From positions 17,341,501-17,405,500 of the forward strand of contig JAJNNQ010000004.1 in the NCBI GenBank assembly GCA_027886175.1: a stretch of DNA of 64,000 nucleotides. The letters are read 5' to 3'. The notes under the pieces are model-generated. The model was not told the origin of the DNA. It did no database searches and saw only the letters and a list, made by a program, of their open reading frames with translations. The stretch comes from Phylloscopus collybita (Eukaryota; Chordata; Aves; Passeriformes; Phylloscopidae). Shown here one piece after another: positions 36,414 through 47,835 of the stretch. The translations under genes were made by a program, and so were the position numbers. The stretch's first letter is position 1, and the number at the start of each line of letters is the position of its first letter.

Positions 36414-36519
36414 CTAATTTTGAATGGAACACATTTTTCTGTCTTTGGGGATAATTGATAGTCTTGTTGCTACAGCTGCCTTTGCAGCTATGGGCAATCT
36501 CTGGTCCAACCTGTGACCT

Positions 36520-36745
36520 GCGGTGCCCGCCGGGGGGAAGCCCAGCTACCCCCGCTGCGAGCTCTGCTGAGACTGAGACGGAGCTTTGGCCGGCGTCAGC
36601 TGATGTTCAGCTGATCTAAGCCGGGGCAGAGGCTCCAGACACCCTTCACAAACTGGCTCTCAGCAGCACCCGCCCCCGGCTGCCCGGCGGCCGCGGGGCT
36701 GAGCGCGGTACGTCTCGTCATGGTGTCTCCGTTGCCGAGTATCTG
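36520..36745. other. CpG-rich patch in distal 3'UTR
   Basis: Many CpGs within about 225 bases, including GCCCGGCGGCCGCGGGGC near 36682. It lies directly before the AT-rich distal end of the 3'UTR. Its role is unknown. Confidence 0.55.
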
Positions 36746-36748
36746 AAA

Positions 36749-36754
36749 AATAAA
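36749..36754 (+). terminator. Poly(A) signal AATAAA (distal, upstream)
   Basis: AATAAA in the AT-rich end of the 3'UTR, followed by TTGTTGTATATGCTGATATG, which is GT-rich and could serve as the downstream element. Confidence 0.5.
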
Positions 36755-37036
36755 TTGTTGTATATGCTGATATGTATGTTATGTACATTTTCACGGTGAT
36801 TGAATCATTGTAAACAACAAAATGGAAAAAAGGAAAAAAAAAAAAGAATCACCATTCTGTCTATTTTATGAAGATGATAAAGCAGCTTTATTAAATTATT
36901 ATGATTCTGTTTCCAAATGGTGTACCTGCCACATTGGGATTTTTTCATCTGATGAGAACTTTGTTTTCCACCTAAATGTGATTTTCTTTTCTCTGCTTTG
37001 AGCATCTAATGCATTTTAGTATTAAAGCAATTATTG

Positions 37037-37042
37037 AATAAA
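37037..37042 (+). terminator. Likely main poly(A) signal of PCDH19
   Basis: AATAAA preceded 16 bases upstream by ATTAAA (37021-37026) and followed by GT-rich text (TAAGTGTTTGG, then GTGGGTTTGCTTTG). Cleavage would fall around 37052-37072. It is the last good signal before the sequence changes to GC-richer intergenic DNA. Confidence 0.6.
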
Positions 37043-37060
37043 ATGGAAAGTAAGTGTTTG

Positions 37061-38239
37061 GTTAAATACGCCTCAGTGGGTTTGCTTTGATGGGCTCCAG
37101 GTGCTGGTCCTGCAGAAGCCAGCACACAGCTGGGTGCCACCCCAGCACCATCCGTGTCCCACAGCGGATCAGCTTTGGCACCCAAGAGGCTGCAAATCTT
37201 AGGCAGAACTTCCCTGGTCCTGAGGAGAGATCGTCACCATCCCACCAGTGCTCAGCTGGGACAGGCAGGCTCTGAGCCCCACCAAACTGGGCACAGTGCT
37301 GCCACAGCCACCTTCACCTGCAAGGGAAACATGGCTGTGAGAGGGATGAGCGTGGGTAGGAAACGCCTCCAGCACACACGTCTCCACTGAGGCATGGCAG
37401 AAAAGACTGTTTTCTGCAGCTTTTCAGGAGGGTGCTCTGGAGGAGGTGGTGAAGAGCATCCACTGCCTCAGAATTAGCAGTGGTTCATGGACCACATTTG
37501 CACACAGAGCATCTGAGCACTTTGTGTCTACCAGGCTAAATGCTCCCACAAGGTCTCTGCTCACTCAGTGGCTCAATCAGGGCCACACCAAGGTGGAACT
37601 GGAACGAGCCCTTTCCCTGGGGTGGGAAGATGCTTGAGCTGCACACACTAAGCATCATCCTGCCTGAGAGGGACACACAGGAACAGAGGTCAGCTGCAGG
37701 TAACCACACCTGGGTGAGGCCCTGTCACTTTAAACCAGCAGGGTCTGATGTCTGGCCTGGGGTCAGCTTTGTCACAGGTGTGTGGTGGCAGGGAGATCAC
37801 AGGTAATGGTTCACAGCCAGCACCTGCAGCCTGTTTGCACCCTCATTAGTGAGTCATTTGGCAGGTGGGTAAAAGGAGATCAATCCAGGCTGTGGGAGGG
37901 AGGCTGGTGGTTTTTTAAGGGGGGGGTGGTGTAGTTTGCAGGCGGTCTGGGGAGCAGCACGCAGCAGCAGAGCAGTTCCCGTGCCCGAGAAGGCACTGGG
38001 CTGTTGCAGCGTTCCTGAGCTCTGACCCTGCCTGCCCCGAGGGCCTGGAGCCAGAGCTGCGCCAGCATCACGGACTCTAGGTAGGAGCTGAGCCTGTGTG
38101 GGGAGGAACTGCCCAGGTGAGCTGCCCTGGAGCGGTGGGTAGAGGAGGGCAGCAGCTGGGGGGCTGCCCAGGTTGAGTGGGGGGCCGTGCAGAGCCCCAG
38201 CCTAGGGCTGAGAGGTGAGATGAGATGGGGCTGAAACCT
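37061..38239. other. Intergenic, no gene seen
   Basis: GC-moderate unique DNA after the PCDH19 3' end. A G8-containing run at about 37919-37926 is the only simple feature. The long - strand open frame 37880-38887 begins to overlap here; see the CpG island entry. Confidence 0.6.
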
Positions 38240-38755
38240 CCTCGGACTGAAGATTTTTCTCGTGGCATCCCAGTCCAGCCCCATCCCCAACCTGCCGGAG
38301 CCCTGCGGGTGCTGTGTTTGCTCCTGATTTAACCACCTCCCTCCACTCCGAGACCCATCCGCTCGCTGTGCTGCCTGTGGGACTGGCGATGTCAGGTCGG
38401 AGACGTGTCCCCTGTGCTCCGCGGCAGTTGCCACTGTCCCCTGTCCCCCGCAGCGTCTCCTGTGCCGCGACAGCGGCGTTGGACTCGGTATCTGCGCCGG
38501 GAAGGGCCGAGGTGGGCGGCCCGAGGGAGGGAGGGGTTGAGCGTCTGCTGCAGAGAGAAGCGGGATCGCTTCTGTCTGGAGACGCCGCTGGGGATGTGCT
38601 GCTCGCTGGGTGCCGAGGGAGGGATCCCGGGATGCTGCGAGCCCCGGGGAAGTTCCTGGGACCGTGGGCTTTGGCCGGGCAGGGCTGCCTGTGCCGCTGC
38701 TGATAACAGGAGCAGTCGGGGAGGGGAGCTGGCTGCCGTAGGTGGGCGTCCATCG
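38240..38755. promoter_or_regulatory. Orphan CpG island downstream of PCDH19
   Basis: I count roughly 40 CpGs in the central 470 bases, with GC content near two thirds, so observed/expected CpG should be well above 0.6. It sits about 1.2 kb past the inferred PCDH19 poly(A) site. Both strands carry long frames across it (335 codons on the - strand at 37880-38887; 129 codons on the + strand at 38314-38703), Pro/Ser/Arg-rich with no recognisable domain. It could be a promoter of an unannotated transcript, an enhancer-type island, or the edge of a GC-rich segment. No TATA box or initiator is evident. Confidence 0.6.
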
Positions 38756-40613
38756 CTGGTCCCCTGAGCTCCCCACCCTCCCCAGGAGAGGGTTCCTGGG
38801 GTTGTTGAGCAGATGGCTGGCTATCCCTGTCCCATAGATGAGAGTTCCTTGGGGTGCTGTGCTGCTCCCCGAGGTACAGACCCCCACCCTGCTGTGCCTC
38901 CTGCTGCAGGGAGGGGCTCAGCGTGAGGACCAGCTCCCTGAAGCCAGTGCGAGAATGAATGAGCAAGGAAAGCAGGCAGTCGTCACCGGCCAAGGTTCAG
39001 AGACATGGATCTTGTTCTTGTTTCTTCTGGACGTTATTCTGTATTATATTTGATGTTAAACTGGAATATCTAAATAGAGCCAAATTGGATTAAGAAGCAG
39101 TGACTTATTGCACACTCTGACTGTTAAGCCCACAAAGACAAGAACAAATGAATTGGAGGAATCAAAGGCGAGAAAGCATAGAGCAAAAATATATGTAATA
39201 CATCTCTCTTTGAAGCAGGGCTCTGCTCAGGGCTTGCTGTGGGCCCAGAGGGGCTAATGATGGTCCCTGTTCTGTCTTTCTGGTGACTGGATCCAGGTTC
39301 TGCTTTCCGTGTCTAATGCTGGTGGGGAAGATGCTGGACCAGCTTGCCTTTGGCAGGAACCAGAGTCCAACTTCCCCAGCAGCCCCAGTGGGCTCCCACT
39401 TGTTTAACTTGCAGCTGCTTTTTGTTTTGTGTTGTTGTCCTTTCCTTCTGAACGTGATGTAAGCGAGCGTCCCCAAAGAGCCGTGGCAGAACAAACACAG
39501 GCAGGTGCACAATTATAGAGCTCACCTCTGCTGCTGCACACAGCCCTGCTCAGCTCCCTGCTTGCTGACAGAGTGGGTTCTGCAGGACGGATGGCTCTTT
39601 GGGGACAAACTCTGGGCTTTAGGGGAGGCACCACGCTGCTGATGGGGGTGTCTGGGCAGCTTCTGTGGGGCCATGGCTGAAATCTGCTGTTCTGCAGAGT
39701 GATCAGTCACTGCAACCTAGCCTGGAAAACAGAACAGTCCAAGAAAGCAGCACTGTGGTGCTGCTGTGGAAAACCCTGCTGTGGCAGTTTCCATTAATAC
39801 AGATAAAATATTGAGACACAGGGCAAACAATATTAACCCCATCACTGATCAAGCTTAAAAGCTTTTCCCAAGAAAAATTGTCTCTGGATTGCAGTTAAAT
39901 AATGGGCAGGGGGGTGGCTGCCTGCAGAAGCCTCTACCATGGTGCTGGCAGGTGCTCCTGGCCAGGGCAAGGGAAGGTGGCTGGGGTGGTAGCAGAGGGT
40001 CAGACACCAGGCTGATCCCTTGCACAGCTTCAGGATGCAAGAAGCTCCAAGTTGGTCCTGTGCTTTAGGGTAAAGTGACACAGAAGCTGACCATCAGCCT
40101 TGGCAGAGGCCAATCTATGCTGCCTGAGGGTGATGAATTGTCTTCCAAAGCAAAAATAAAAAGGAATTATGATAATAAAACCTCCAAGGGAGAAGCTTAG
40201 TGTAAGGGTTTTCAGCTTCCCAGACAGGAAGAATAGAGGTTGATGGGTGGGAGCTCATATCCCCCAAATGTGGAGGTAGCTGGGCTGGGGCAGGGTTCTC
40301 CCTGTACCCTTAGGACTGCCCATCACCTGTGCCAACCTTGGTGGATGTGAGACCCCAGCATGTCAGACCTGCTTGGCCACTGTGGTGCTGGTGCAGCTTC
40401 CTGGGGCAGAGACCACCTTGGAAGGGCTGGATGTGAGGTGGGGATCTGGGCAGAAGGCTCCAAGGATGGGGACTGCAGCAGCTTCATCCTGGTACTTCTA
40501 TCAGAAACCCTTTGCTGCTCCACTCCCTTGGTGCCCATGAGGAGAGCAGGCAGAGACAGGGCTGTTGTGACTGAGAAAGAGAAAATGGGCAAACAACATT
40601 CTCTGGGTTCCTT

Positions 40614-40687
40614 TCTTCTTCTTCTTCTTCTTTTTCTTTCCTAACTCTCCTGATAAGGAAAGAACTTTTTTTTTTTTTTTTTTTTTT
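40614..40687. repeat. (CTT)n tract and T22 run
   Basis: About six CTT units at 40614-40631 followed by T-rich text and a T22 run at 40666-40687. Confidence 0.9.
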
Positions 40688-41562
40688 AAACTCCCCTCTC
40701 TGTGTCTGCTGCACACAGCTCAAAGTCTGTTCTTTATGTATTTGATTCTCTGTAAAATTGATCTTATTCTCTTTGGAGGAGTTAGGTTTAAATCACAGGA
40801 TGAAATTCTGGCCACAGTGAATCAATAACAAATCTCCTATCAACCTCAGCATGGGGTAGAGACTTTGGTCATGGAACTCAGTTTCTCTGCTTCCCGGTGG
40901 GAAATGTCATCTGTGTATGGAGGATGTTCTTTCCTTGCTCAGCAAGCGAGTCCCAAGGTCTCCCTTAAAGCACATTGGTTCTTCTCTCTTTCTGCTCCAG
41001 CCCTGCTTGCCTGTGCTTGGGGCTGAGGAAAGGGATAAAGCCTCCAGCTCTAAATTCCAGTGGAGAGCCCCCAACATGCTGCCACTGAGGCTGTCTCCTC
41101 ACCTTCCTCTGGCTCACTCTCCACCTCTGTCAGGAAGGTGCTCGTGGGTGTGAAGTCACAGCACAACAGTGGCTGGGTGAGGCAGGAGTTTTGCTTAGCC
41201 AGCAGTGAGCTGTGGGGAGACAAACGAAGGTGCTGCTGAAGGCAGTCTTGCCCTTGATATGTTGCAGCTGTGTTAATTACCCCAGGAGGTTGTGCAAGGG
41301 ACAGAAAGGGTAAGACACCGTACGTAAGACAGACAGGGTGAGGCAGCCGCGCTGGGGACAGGAAGGAGCGAGCCAGAACTGGAGAAGGAGGAGAGACAGA
41401 GCCAGAGCTGTGTGGAGCTGCCCTTGGGAGGCTACAGAGAAAAAGTATGGGAGAGTTTTGAATAATGTGCGGCTGATGCTTGAGCCTTCTGGTGTTTTTA
41501 ATGAAGCACCTTGAGTGCAGTGTCTGTCTCAACTACCACATACTGACTACAACAGTGAGCTT

Positions 41563-41614
41563 TGGCTCTCAACCATCCTTCCTCCATCTGGCTCTCAAAC
41601 ATCCTTCCTCCATC
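41563..41614. repeat. 26-bp tandem duplication
   Basis: Adjacent copies at 41563-41588 and 41589-41614, starting TGGCTCTCAA and ending CTTCCTCCATC, differing at one base. A recent local duplication. Confidence 0.85.
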
Positions 41615-42159
41615 GTTAGTACCAGTCTCCAAACCCTAGCATGGCTCTGCATCCTGCAGTGCCTCATCCCTGGCTCATGGCGTGGGGGAGTTGTCCAGCA
41701 TTGACCCTCACAACCTCTGAGATGGTCTCCCAGGAAAAAAAAAAACTACAAACAACTATTTAATTTTATTTTTTTTTTAAATTTTTAATTCTTTCTTCTT
41801 GTTCCGTAGTAAATTCATCCATCTCCTTGAAGGTGATGGGGGCTGGCTGCACAGCCATGAGCAGGATGCAGCCCCTGTCAGGGGGAGGGCCACCCTGGGT
41901 CCCCCGAGCCGCGGTGCTGGGCTGGGTGGTGGCAGGGTCCCACTCTGCAGAGGTGCCCCCGAGGCAGCCCCAGCCTCCCTTCCCACTGCCGGCAGAGGGA
42001 AGTTCCCCCGAGGCAGATGGTACAGCAAAGCTGTGTCTTTATCGGAGGATACTGGTAGTGTTCAGCTGCTTTTGAAGTCTCCAAAGAGAGCTGGGATATT
42101 TCTTGATCTGCTCTTAAATAAGTCATTGCCACTGCTGTTAACTCGCATTAAGCGCTGAA

Positions 42160-42440
42160 GATGCCGGGAGAGGCGGGCGCAGCCCGGCAGCCGGGACCGG
42201 AGCCTGCCCGCACGGGGCACGCAGCCCCGGGCCACAGCCTCGGGAGGAGGTTTCGGCGTCTTAAATATTTGATGTGCAAAGTTTATTTTAGCCTGGGCCC
42301 GAATGGAATCGCTGCGCCTCCAGAACGCGGTCTGTGGGAGGAGCAGCCCCAGATGGTTTAGGGCTGGTTTTGCACCTCGGTTTCTCGTCGCCACCTCACC
42401 TCCGGCGCCTGCACCGCCCTGGCCACGGAGGCTGTGTCCG
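42160..42440. other. CpG-rich patch
   Basis: About 13 CpGs in the first 110 bases (GATGCCGGGAGAGGCGGGCG onward) and scattered ones to 42440. It is smaller and less uniform than the island at 38240. A short AT-rich segment (42260-42295) lies in the middle. No coding sequence is recognised. Confidence 0.5.
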
Positions 42441-42573
42441 AGCCCTGCCTGCTGCCCACACAGCTGCTCCCTAGGCATCCCCACAAGTGCTGGGTCATTG
42501 CATCTCTGCCGAAAGCCCTGATGGAGGCAGGAGCTGCTTTTTGCTTGAAGACTCAGTGGTTGACACCCGGATA

Positions 42574-42575
<2 letters not shown>

Positions 42576-42604
<29 letters not shown>

Positions 42605-42626
42605 CTTTTTCTTTTTTTTTTCTTTC
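42576..42626. repeat. T29 run and T-rich tract
   Basis: T29 at 42576-42604, then T-rich text broken by single C to about 42626. Confidence 0.9.
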
Positions 42627-43297
42627 CCTGGTCCTTTGCTTGTGCTGAGCTGTGGAAGGAGGGGAGGGCTTGCAGGAGGCTAAAACAGTGCCTGATGTCC
42701 GGGAGGTATTCAGTGTTAACAGAAGCACTGACAGGTCAGGCTGTGTTTCTTAAATACTCCTTTTTTCACTTTTGCTCGTTCCCCTTGGGCTCTCTTCCCA
42801 CCAGCAGCACCTTTAGCGTTTATCTCATTCGAGTCCTCTAAGCAAATCTTATCTCTACATTTATTGCGTCTTTGGGAATAGTAATTTTCAAGTCAGCTTT
42901 CACATTACTCCATATTTGTTACTAGTCCTCTGTCGAGGGAAAACCTGGCTCTTTATTAGTTCTCTGCCTGATACAAAACATTTAATTTGAACAGAAACCA
43001 CCAGGAGAGAGATACATATTGCTTTTCATAACCAAAGTGTCAACATCTTGACCAGACTGTAGCTGAAGCAATCTTTACCATATGGTGGATTTTTATACTT
43101 TAACGTCACATCTGCATCCCCGCTGCCTCTCCTTTCATTCCAGAGATGCTGTGCTGGTGATAAAAGGCGCTGTCTCTGTGTCCTTCCACAACACAATCAC
43201 AAAAGGACCCCTCGGCAGATAAGGAACTAAACCAGAGACACAATAGCTGTGGCTTCCCACTGGCTTTCTGCTCAACGGCTTTCTGCTATGCAGTTAA

Positions 43298-43298
<1 letters not shown>

Positions 43299-43335
<37 letters not shown>
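43299..43335. repeat. A37 homopolymer
   Basis: Uninterrupted run of 37 A, the longest in the window. I found no flanking target duplication or retrogene body that would make it a retroposon tail. Its length in the assembly is uncertain. Confidence 0.9.
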
Positions 43336-43337
<2 letters not shown>

Positions 43338-44716
43338 AAAAGAATAGCAATGAAGGAGCATGTGTTGGGAAAATAAGCCCCAGTAAATCCCAGGGAGGGC
43401 ATGGCTGCAGAACATGCTGGGAGCAGCGAATAGAAGTGGGCTGAAACAAGATGAAACCGTTTTGGTTTTTTTTCCCATATTCCTGGTAAATGGGCTGCTC
43501 CCCACAGCTTCTGTGAAGCCCAGGGGCCTTCGGAGTATTCAGACTTGGTTTCCAGGAAAACGGGGCTGTGCTGGTGCTGAGTTTTATTGCAAGGTAACGC
43601 AAGAATCTGTAATAACCTCTGCTGGATCCTGATAGGAACAGGATGTACGAAGTTTCTCGCTTGAAAGCCTGTTCAGAGCCCCGTGCAGAGGGGAAGGGGC
43701 TGTGTGTAGCTGTCACTGAGCAGCAGGCAGAGGCAGTGCACAGCCCTCTGCTGAGCCAGGTCAGGGCCATACCGGCAGTGTGGAAAGGGGTCCAAGCATC
43801 TCCTCTGATTTCTGCCTGCTCCCCAACCCTCCACTGCTTCACCCCTCCTGAAGGATGCCAGGAGCTTTGCTCCTTGAAGGGTGATGTGAGCATCAGATCC
43901 ATTCCTGGCAACCCAATTTCTTGGCATGCTGTCTCAATTGGCTACAGGTGCCCAGATTTATTGTGTTGAGGAGGAAAAAGGCTCTGCCACTAGCTCTTCC
44001 CTTCTCTCACCTGGGCTGGGCCGGATCTCTCACCTGTGAGCCACCACACGGTGCTTCCAGAGTGGATATTTTCACTCTGGCGTTTTCTTAGATTCTTGTC
44101 TGCCCTCTTTCCTACCCCTGGGGCCTCACGTTTTGCCACCCGCCTTCCTGCGCCACTTTCCACGTCCCTGCTTTGCAGAGCCCCTGGGCTTTTCTTGGGT
44201 GCAAGGAATGCCAGGGCTGGCCTCCGTGCTTGGCACGTGCCCCAAACGCTTGCCTCAGCATTTTGCATGCCGCAGAGGGTTTTATTGTATTGCCTTAATG
44301 GGAAGTCATGCAGCTCTGAACCCCAAACACACAGCTCTGTAAGAGTAGTGGCTGGAGGAATCCGCAGATAATTCAGTCCTGCCTCCCTTAAGTGAAATAG
44401 GATGTTAATACAATACAGTGGAGAATCGCTAATACAATCCTATTTTTATACTAGCACTTTCATGTCATATTAGAAGAAGATTCGACTTTTAGATCTTTTT
44501 TAGCAATTTAGCACAGTAAGGATTTCATTATACTGACAGAACTATTGACAAAAAGAAACACATTAGAATTGGGAGGATAATGGTCCTGGGGAAGAGGAAG
44601 TTTTGCAAGGCTTTTCATTTAAAACTGGACTGGGCAAAGTAACAGGCACTGTGCTGAGGGGAATAATCCTGCATTAGCAAAGGGGTGGACTGGCTGACCT
44701 TTTAAGTCTTGTCACA

Positions 44717-44800
44717 GACTAATAGAAGTCGGAGATGGAAGAGACTTTTAGGTCACATCAAACACTTCTTCCAACCCAGCGCAAGATTATTTCTCGATAT
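44717..44800 (-). mobile_element. Possible ancient CR1-like fragment
   Basis: GGAGATGGAAGAGACTTTTA followed by 'ggtcacatcaaac' and 'ccaacccagcgcaagatta' resembles the reverse complement of old CR1 3' ends ('gagatggaagagacctatt', 'aggtcatc', 'ccagtgcaggat'). Short and diverged, so tentative. Confidence 0.4.
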
Positions 44801-47749
44801 ATTTGATGGTGGTTTTTTTTCCACTCCTAAAAGTTCCAAGTCACGAATCTTTCTCTCCTAAGGAGCGTTTTTCACACTGTTTTACCCAGTAAGCGTGCGC
44901 TTAACTTTGCGCACTATCATTAATTCCCCTGAATTAAAGTTGTTAAATCCTGCCGAGACTTAAATTGGATTACTCGCAGCCTGCAAAGTTAAGCACCTGC
45001 ATAAGACTTTGCAAGGGGGAGGTTTAACAGATCTTAGCATTAAGTTCTTCTCACTTTTCCACCTTAATCTTTATTTTGCTTCACAGTCCTCTCACCTTTC
45101 CCTTGCCTGGTTCAGCTCAGCCTCTCCTTCTCCCTCCTTCTGATGCCCTGACAGTTCTCACCTTCCCCGAGCTCAGAGATGCTGATCTCTCTTCCCCAGA
45201 CTGGCTGTGGCTCTGCAGGAATGCGAGAGATGGGGAACTGCCTTGCCAGCAGCAGCGTGGCTTCTGGCACTGGATTTAAACCGGGATAGCCTGGCTGCAG
45301 TGAACGATTAAAGTGCGCTTGCCACCCCCTGCTCCATGGCTGCTTCGGAGCAAGAGTAGAAGGAGACATGGGGATGGGGGGTCAACCTCCCTTGCTGCGG
45401 GTCTGTGACAAGAGGAGGAGAAACTTTCCTGTTCCATCTGCTCCCAGCCTCCTCAACTAGGTACCCACTTTCCACACAGGGAGCAGATGTTCCTGCTGGA
45501 AATAGGCTTCCCTTCTGAAGCTGGAGCCATCACTTTGCATTAGAGCCTGCAAGCCTGCTTTCTGCCTTATAGTGCTTTCTCTGCTGACAGGGTGTGAGGC
45601 ACAAAACATTTTAAATGAAGATCTTTACAATTGTGAACATGCTGCAATAAATATTAATGCTAACGTGTTAAATGGTGAATCAGCAATTTATGTAATGGCT
45701 GGGGATGCCTCTCCTGAAGTGACACCCAGCAGTTGGGTGCTGCTCTCTGCTCCCCAGCCTTGGCCCCTGCTGCCTTCCAAAGATGGGTGTTGTCTGCTCT
45801 CCTGCTGCCCAGGCCACCTTTAGGGACTGCAGCACGAGTGGTTTGTAGGGAGGGCTTCAAGCTGCTCTGCCTGGCTCCAGGCATTTTTCTGTGTCAACCA
45901 TCCAGGAGGATTTGAGGGCTGCCCTGCAAAGCCCATTTCAACCCAGCTTCCCTCTTCCTCTGTTTAATCATCTCAGAGAGACAGACGAGAGCCGGGTGTA
46001 ACTTGGTTCTGGAGGGTGCAGATGAGCAATGGTGGAATCGTTATTGTTGAATGGAAGGCTCCTTGGAGGGTGACCTGTTGCTGTTAATTAACATATTACA
46101 TTAATATGACGGAGATCTGAATTGGCCAACCGAAGCAAATGCTCAGGTTCTGTTGTTCCCCTGGTGAGCTCTGGGGTTGTAAACAGAGCTTGTCCAGGCT
46201 CCAGCCCAGCTCTCTGGCTGCCTCTTGCCTCCTGAATAGCTGTGTATTGTCCAGGCAGGAGGTGGATTTTCAGCAGGGACAAAAGCAAGACAAGTTCCTT
46301 TTTGAGATTTTAAGCTTGAGTTCATCCAGAGGAGACAATTTACTTCTCTTTGTTGTTTCTAGCATCATTCATCCCTTCTGTTTGTGCTCTGTAGACACTG
46401 AGCCTGGGATATCTTCTGAAAGAAATTTCTCTTTCAGGACCTTTGATGTTAGGTTTGTTATATGTATATTTGAAAAGTACTTCTGCAGTGACAAAGCTCA
46501 GTACTGCTCCTGCTGGGCTGATGTGTGTGTGAACCTCGCCAGTGAGTGGCAGTGATTAATCCAGCAGCACCATGTGCTTTTGTTGCTGAACCCCTCTCAG
46601 TGTGGACAGAGCAGCAGCACATTGGATTTAGTTGTGGCAAAGGGGATGGAGTAGTTTTCCTTGTCCTCAGGTGTGGAGGAGTTTGGGGTGGGGCACTGCC
46701 ATGATCCCCAGGACCTGCCAGGGCTGCTGGGGATGGATGGGCTCTTGCTGTGTTGTGCCGGGGGTCTTCCAGCCCTTTGTGCCCAGCGAGGCAGGTGCAG
46801 CCCTGGCCTGTGACATGCTGCAGTGCCCCCGGTGAGCCTGTGAAGATGGGCTGACTTGTGGCCCAGTATACTGATGTCAAACCACAAAAAAAGGCTCTGC
46901 AGGTGGCTGCCCCCAGCCAGGAGGGCTCAGTTGAGGCCTGGATCTGAACTATGCCTCAAACACCTGCCCTGCACAGTGCAGCTGGAGCACTTCCCAGCTC
47001 CTGTCAGGGTGCCATTGACTCCAGGTCTGCTCTTTAGCACCTTGCCAGCCATGAGCAGAGCAGAGGTGTCTGTGCCAGCCCAGGACTCAGCTCTGTGCTC
47101 AGCCAGTAGCAGATTCTGGGAGAAGGTCTTGGAAGCAGGGTCTGAGCTTTCCTACAGCAGAGCCTGCTGGTTTCCAGCAGGGAGAGACATGGGATGCCCC
47201 GAGCCAGGGATGGCAGCCAGGCTGCCAGGCCTGCTAGCCAGCTGATCCACTCCCCTGTTTATATGTGTTGTCTCTTTTGAAGCAGCTTGTGCCCTTGGCT
47301 ACCGCAACATCTGGTGGTAATAAACTGCACCATGTAATTGTGCTCTGTGTGGAAAAGGCTTTCCTTTTCTCTCAGTTTAAATTTACTCATTGTGGCACTG
47401 GTGGTAATTTGTGGGGTGTTCTTTTTGCCACAGCCTGTGATGCTGTGGAAGACCTGACACCCATGGGGACACGCTGAGTGCACCGAGCAAGCCAAGGCAA
47501 CCCAGCACGTGGCCCTGCCAGGCTCTGTGTCCCTGTTAGATGGGGCTGAAATCTGCTTTTGTTTGCTAGATGCTACATAAATAAAATCCAGATCTGTCAC
47601 ATTTGCTGCTAATTGGCTTGCAAAGGCTGCTTGTTTGAATTGTGGAGCTCTCACAGAAATGGGTGACCTTTGGCAGCACTAATGTTTCCAGAGAAATCCC
47701 CAAAGCTCCGTGCCTTCCGTCACTCCTGCTGTGAAAATCTGCTGAGAGG

Positions 47750-47835
47750 AGCTGCTCCCCTGCTCTCCCATGCCTTCCCCCTCTCCCCTGCTCTCTTGTG
47801 CCTTCCCCCTCACCCATTCTCCCGTGCCTTCCCAT
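47750..47835. repeat. Loose CT-rich tandem repeat
   Basis: Three copies of a TGCCTTCCC core at 47771, 47799 and 47825 within 'ctctcccctgctctc'-type text, at spacings of 28 and 26 bases. Confidence 0.6.

Larger units (their letters stand above)
32681..37060 (+). other. PCDH19 3' untranslated region (putative)
   Basis: About 4.4 kb from the stop codon to the last good poly(A) signal. The length is in the range I recall for human PCDH19 mRNA. AT-rich, unique stretches with an mRNA-like look occur at 33200-33300, 33880-34430 and 36740-37050. Between them lie low-complexity tracts: A19 at 33312-33330, (ATT)n at 34153-34192, T18 at 34795-34812, T14 at 34949-34962, an A-rich block at 35295-35352, a G-rich block at 36325-36371, and a GC-rich patch at 36520-36745. 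No frame here looks coding. The 3' end is inferred from signals only, not from transcripts. Confidence 0.65.
38756..42159. other. Intergenic, no gene seen
   Basis: Nothing coding is recognisable on either strand. It holds a (CTT)n tract with a T22 run (40614-40687), a 26-bp tandem duplication (41563-41614) and an A/T-rich patch at 41735-41800. Confidence 0.6.

Noticed and set aside
37880..38887. 335-codon open frame on the - strand as a protein gene
   Set aside because: Pro/Ser/Arg-rich with no domain or family I recognise. The GC-rich DNA lowers stop-codon frequency in several frames at once, including the + strand. Kept only as part of the CpG island finding.
42576..43335. T29 and A37 as ends of one inserted element
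   Set aside because: The text between them is unlike any repeat I know, and no direct repeats flank the pair.
43294..43911. 205-codon - strand frame, and A37 as a retrogene tail
   Set aside because: The frame ends in poly-Phe from the A-run and has no domain. No target duplication or gene-like body was found next to the A37.
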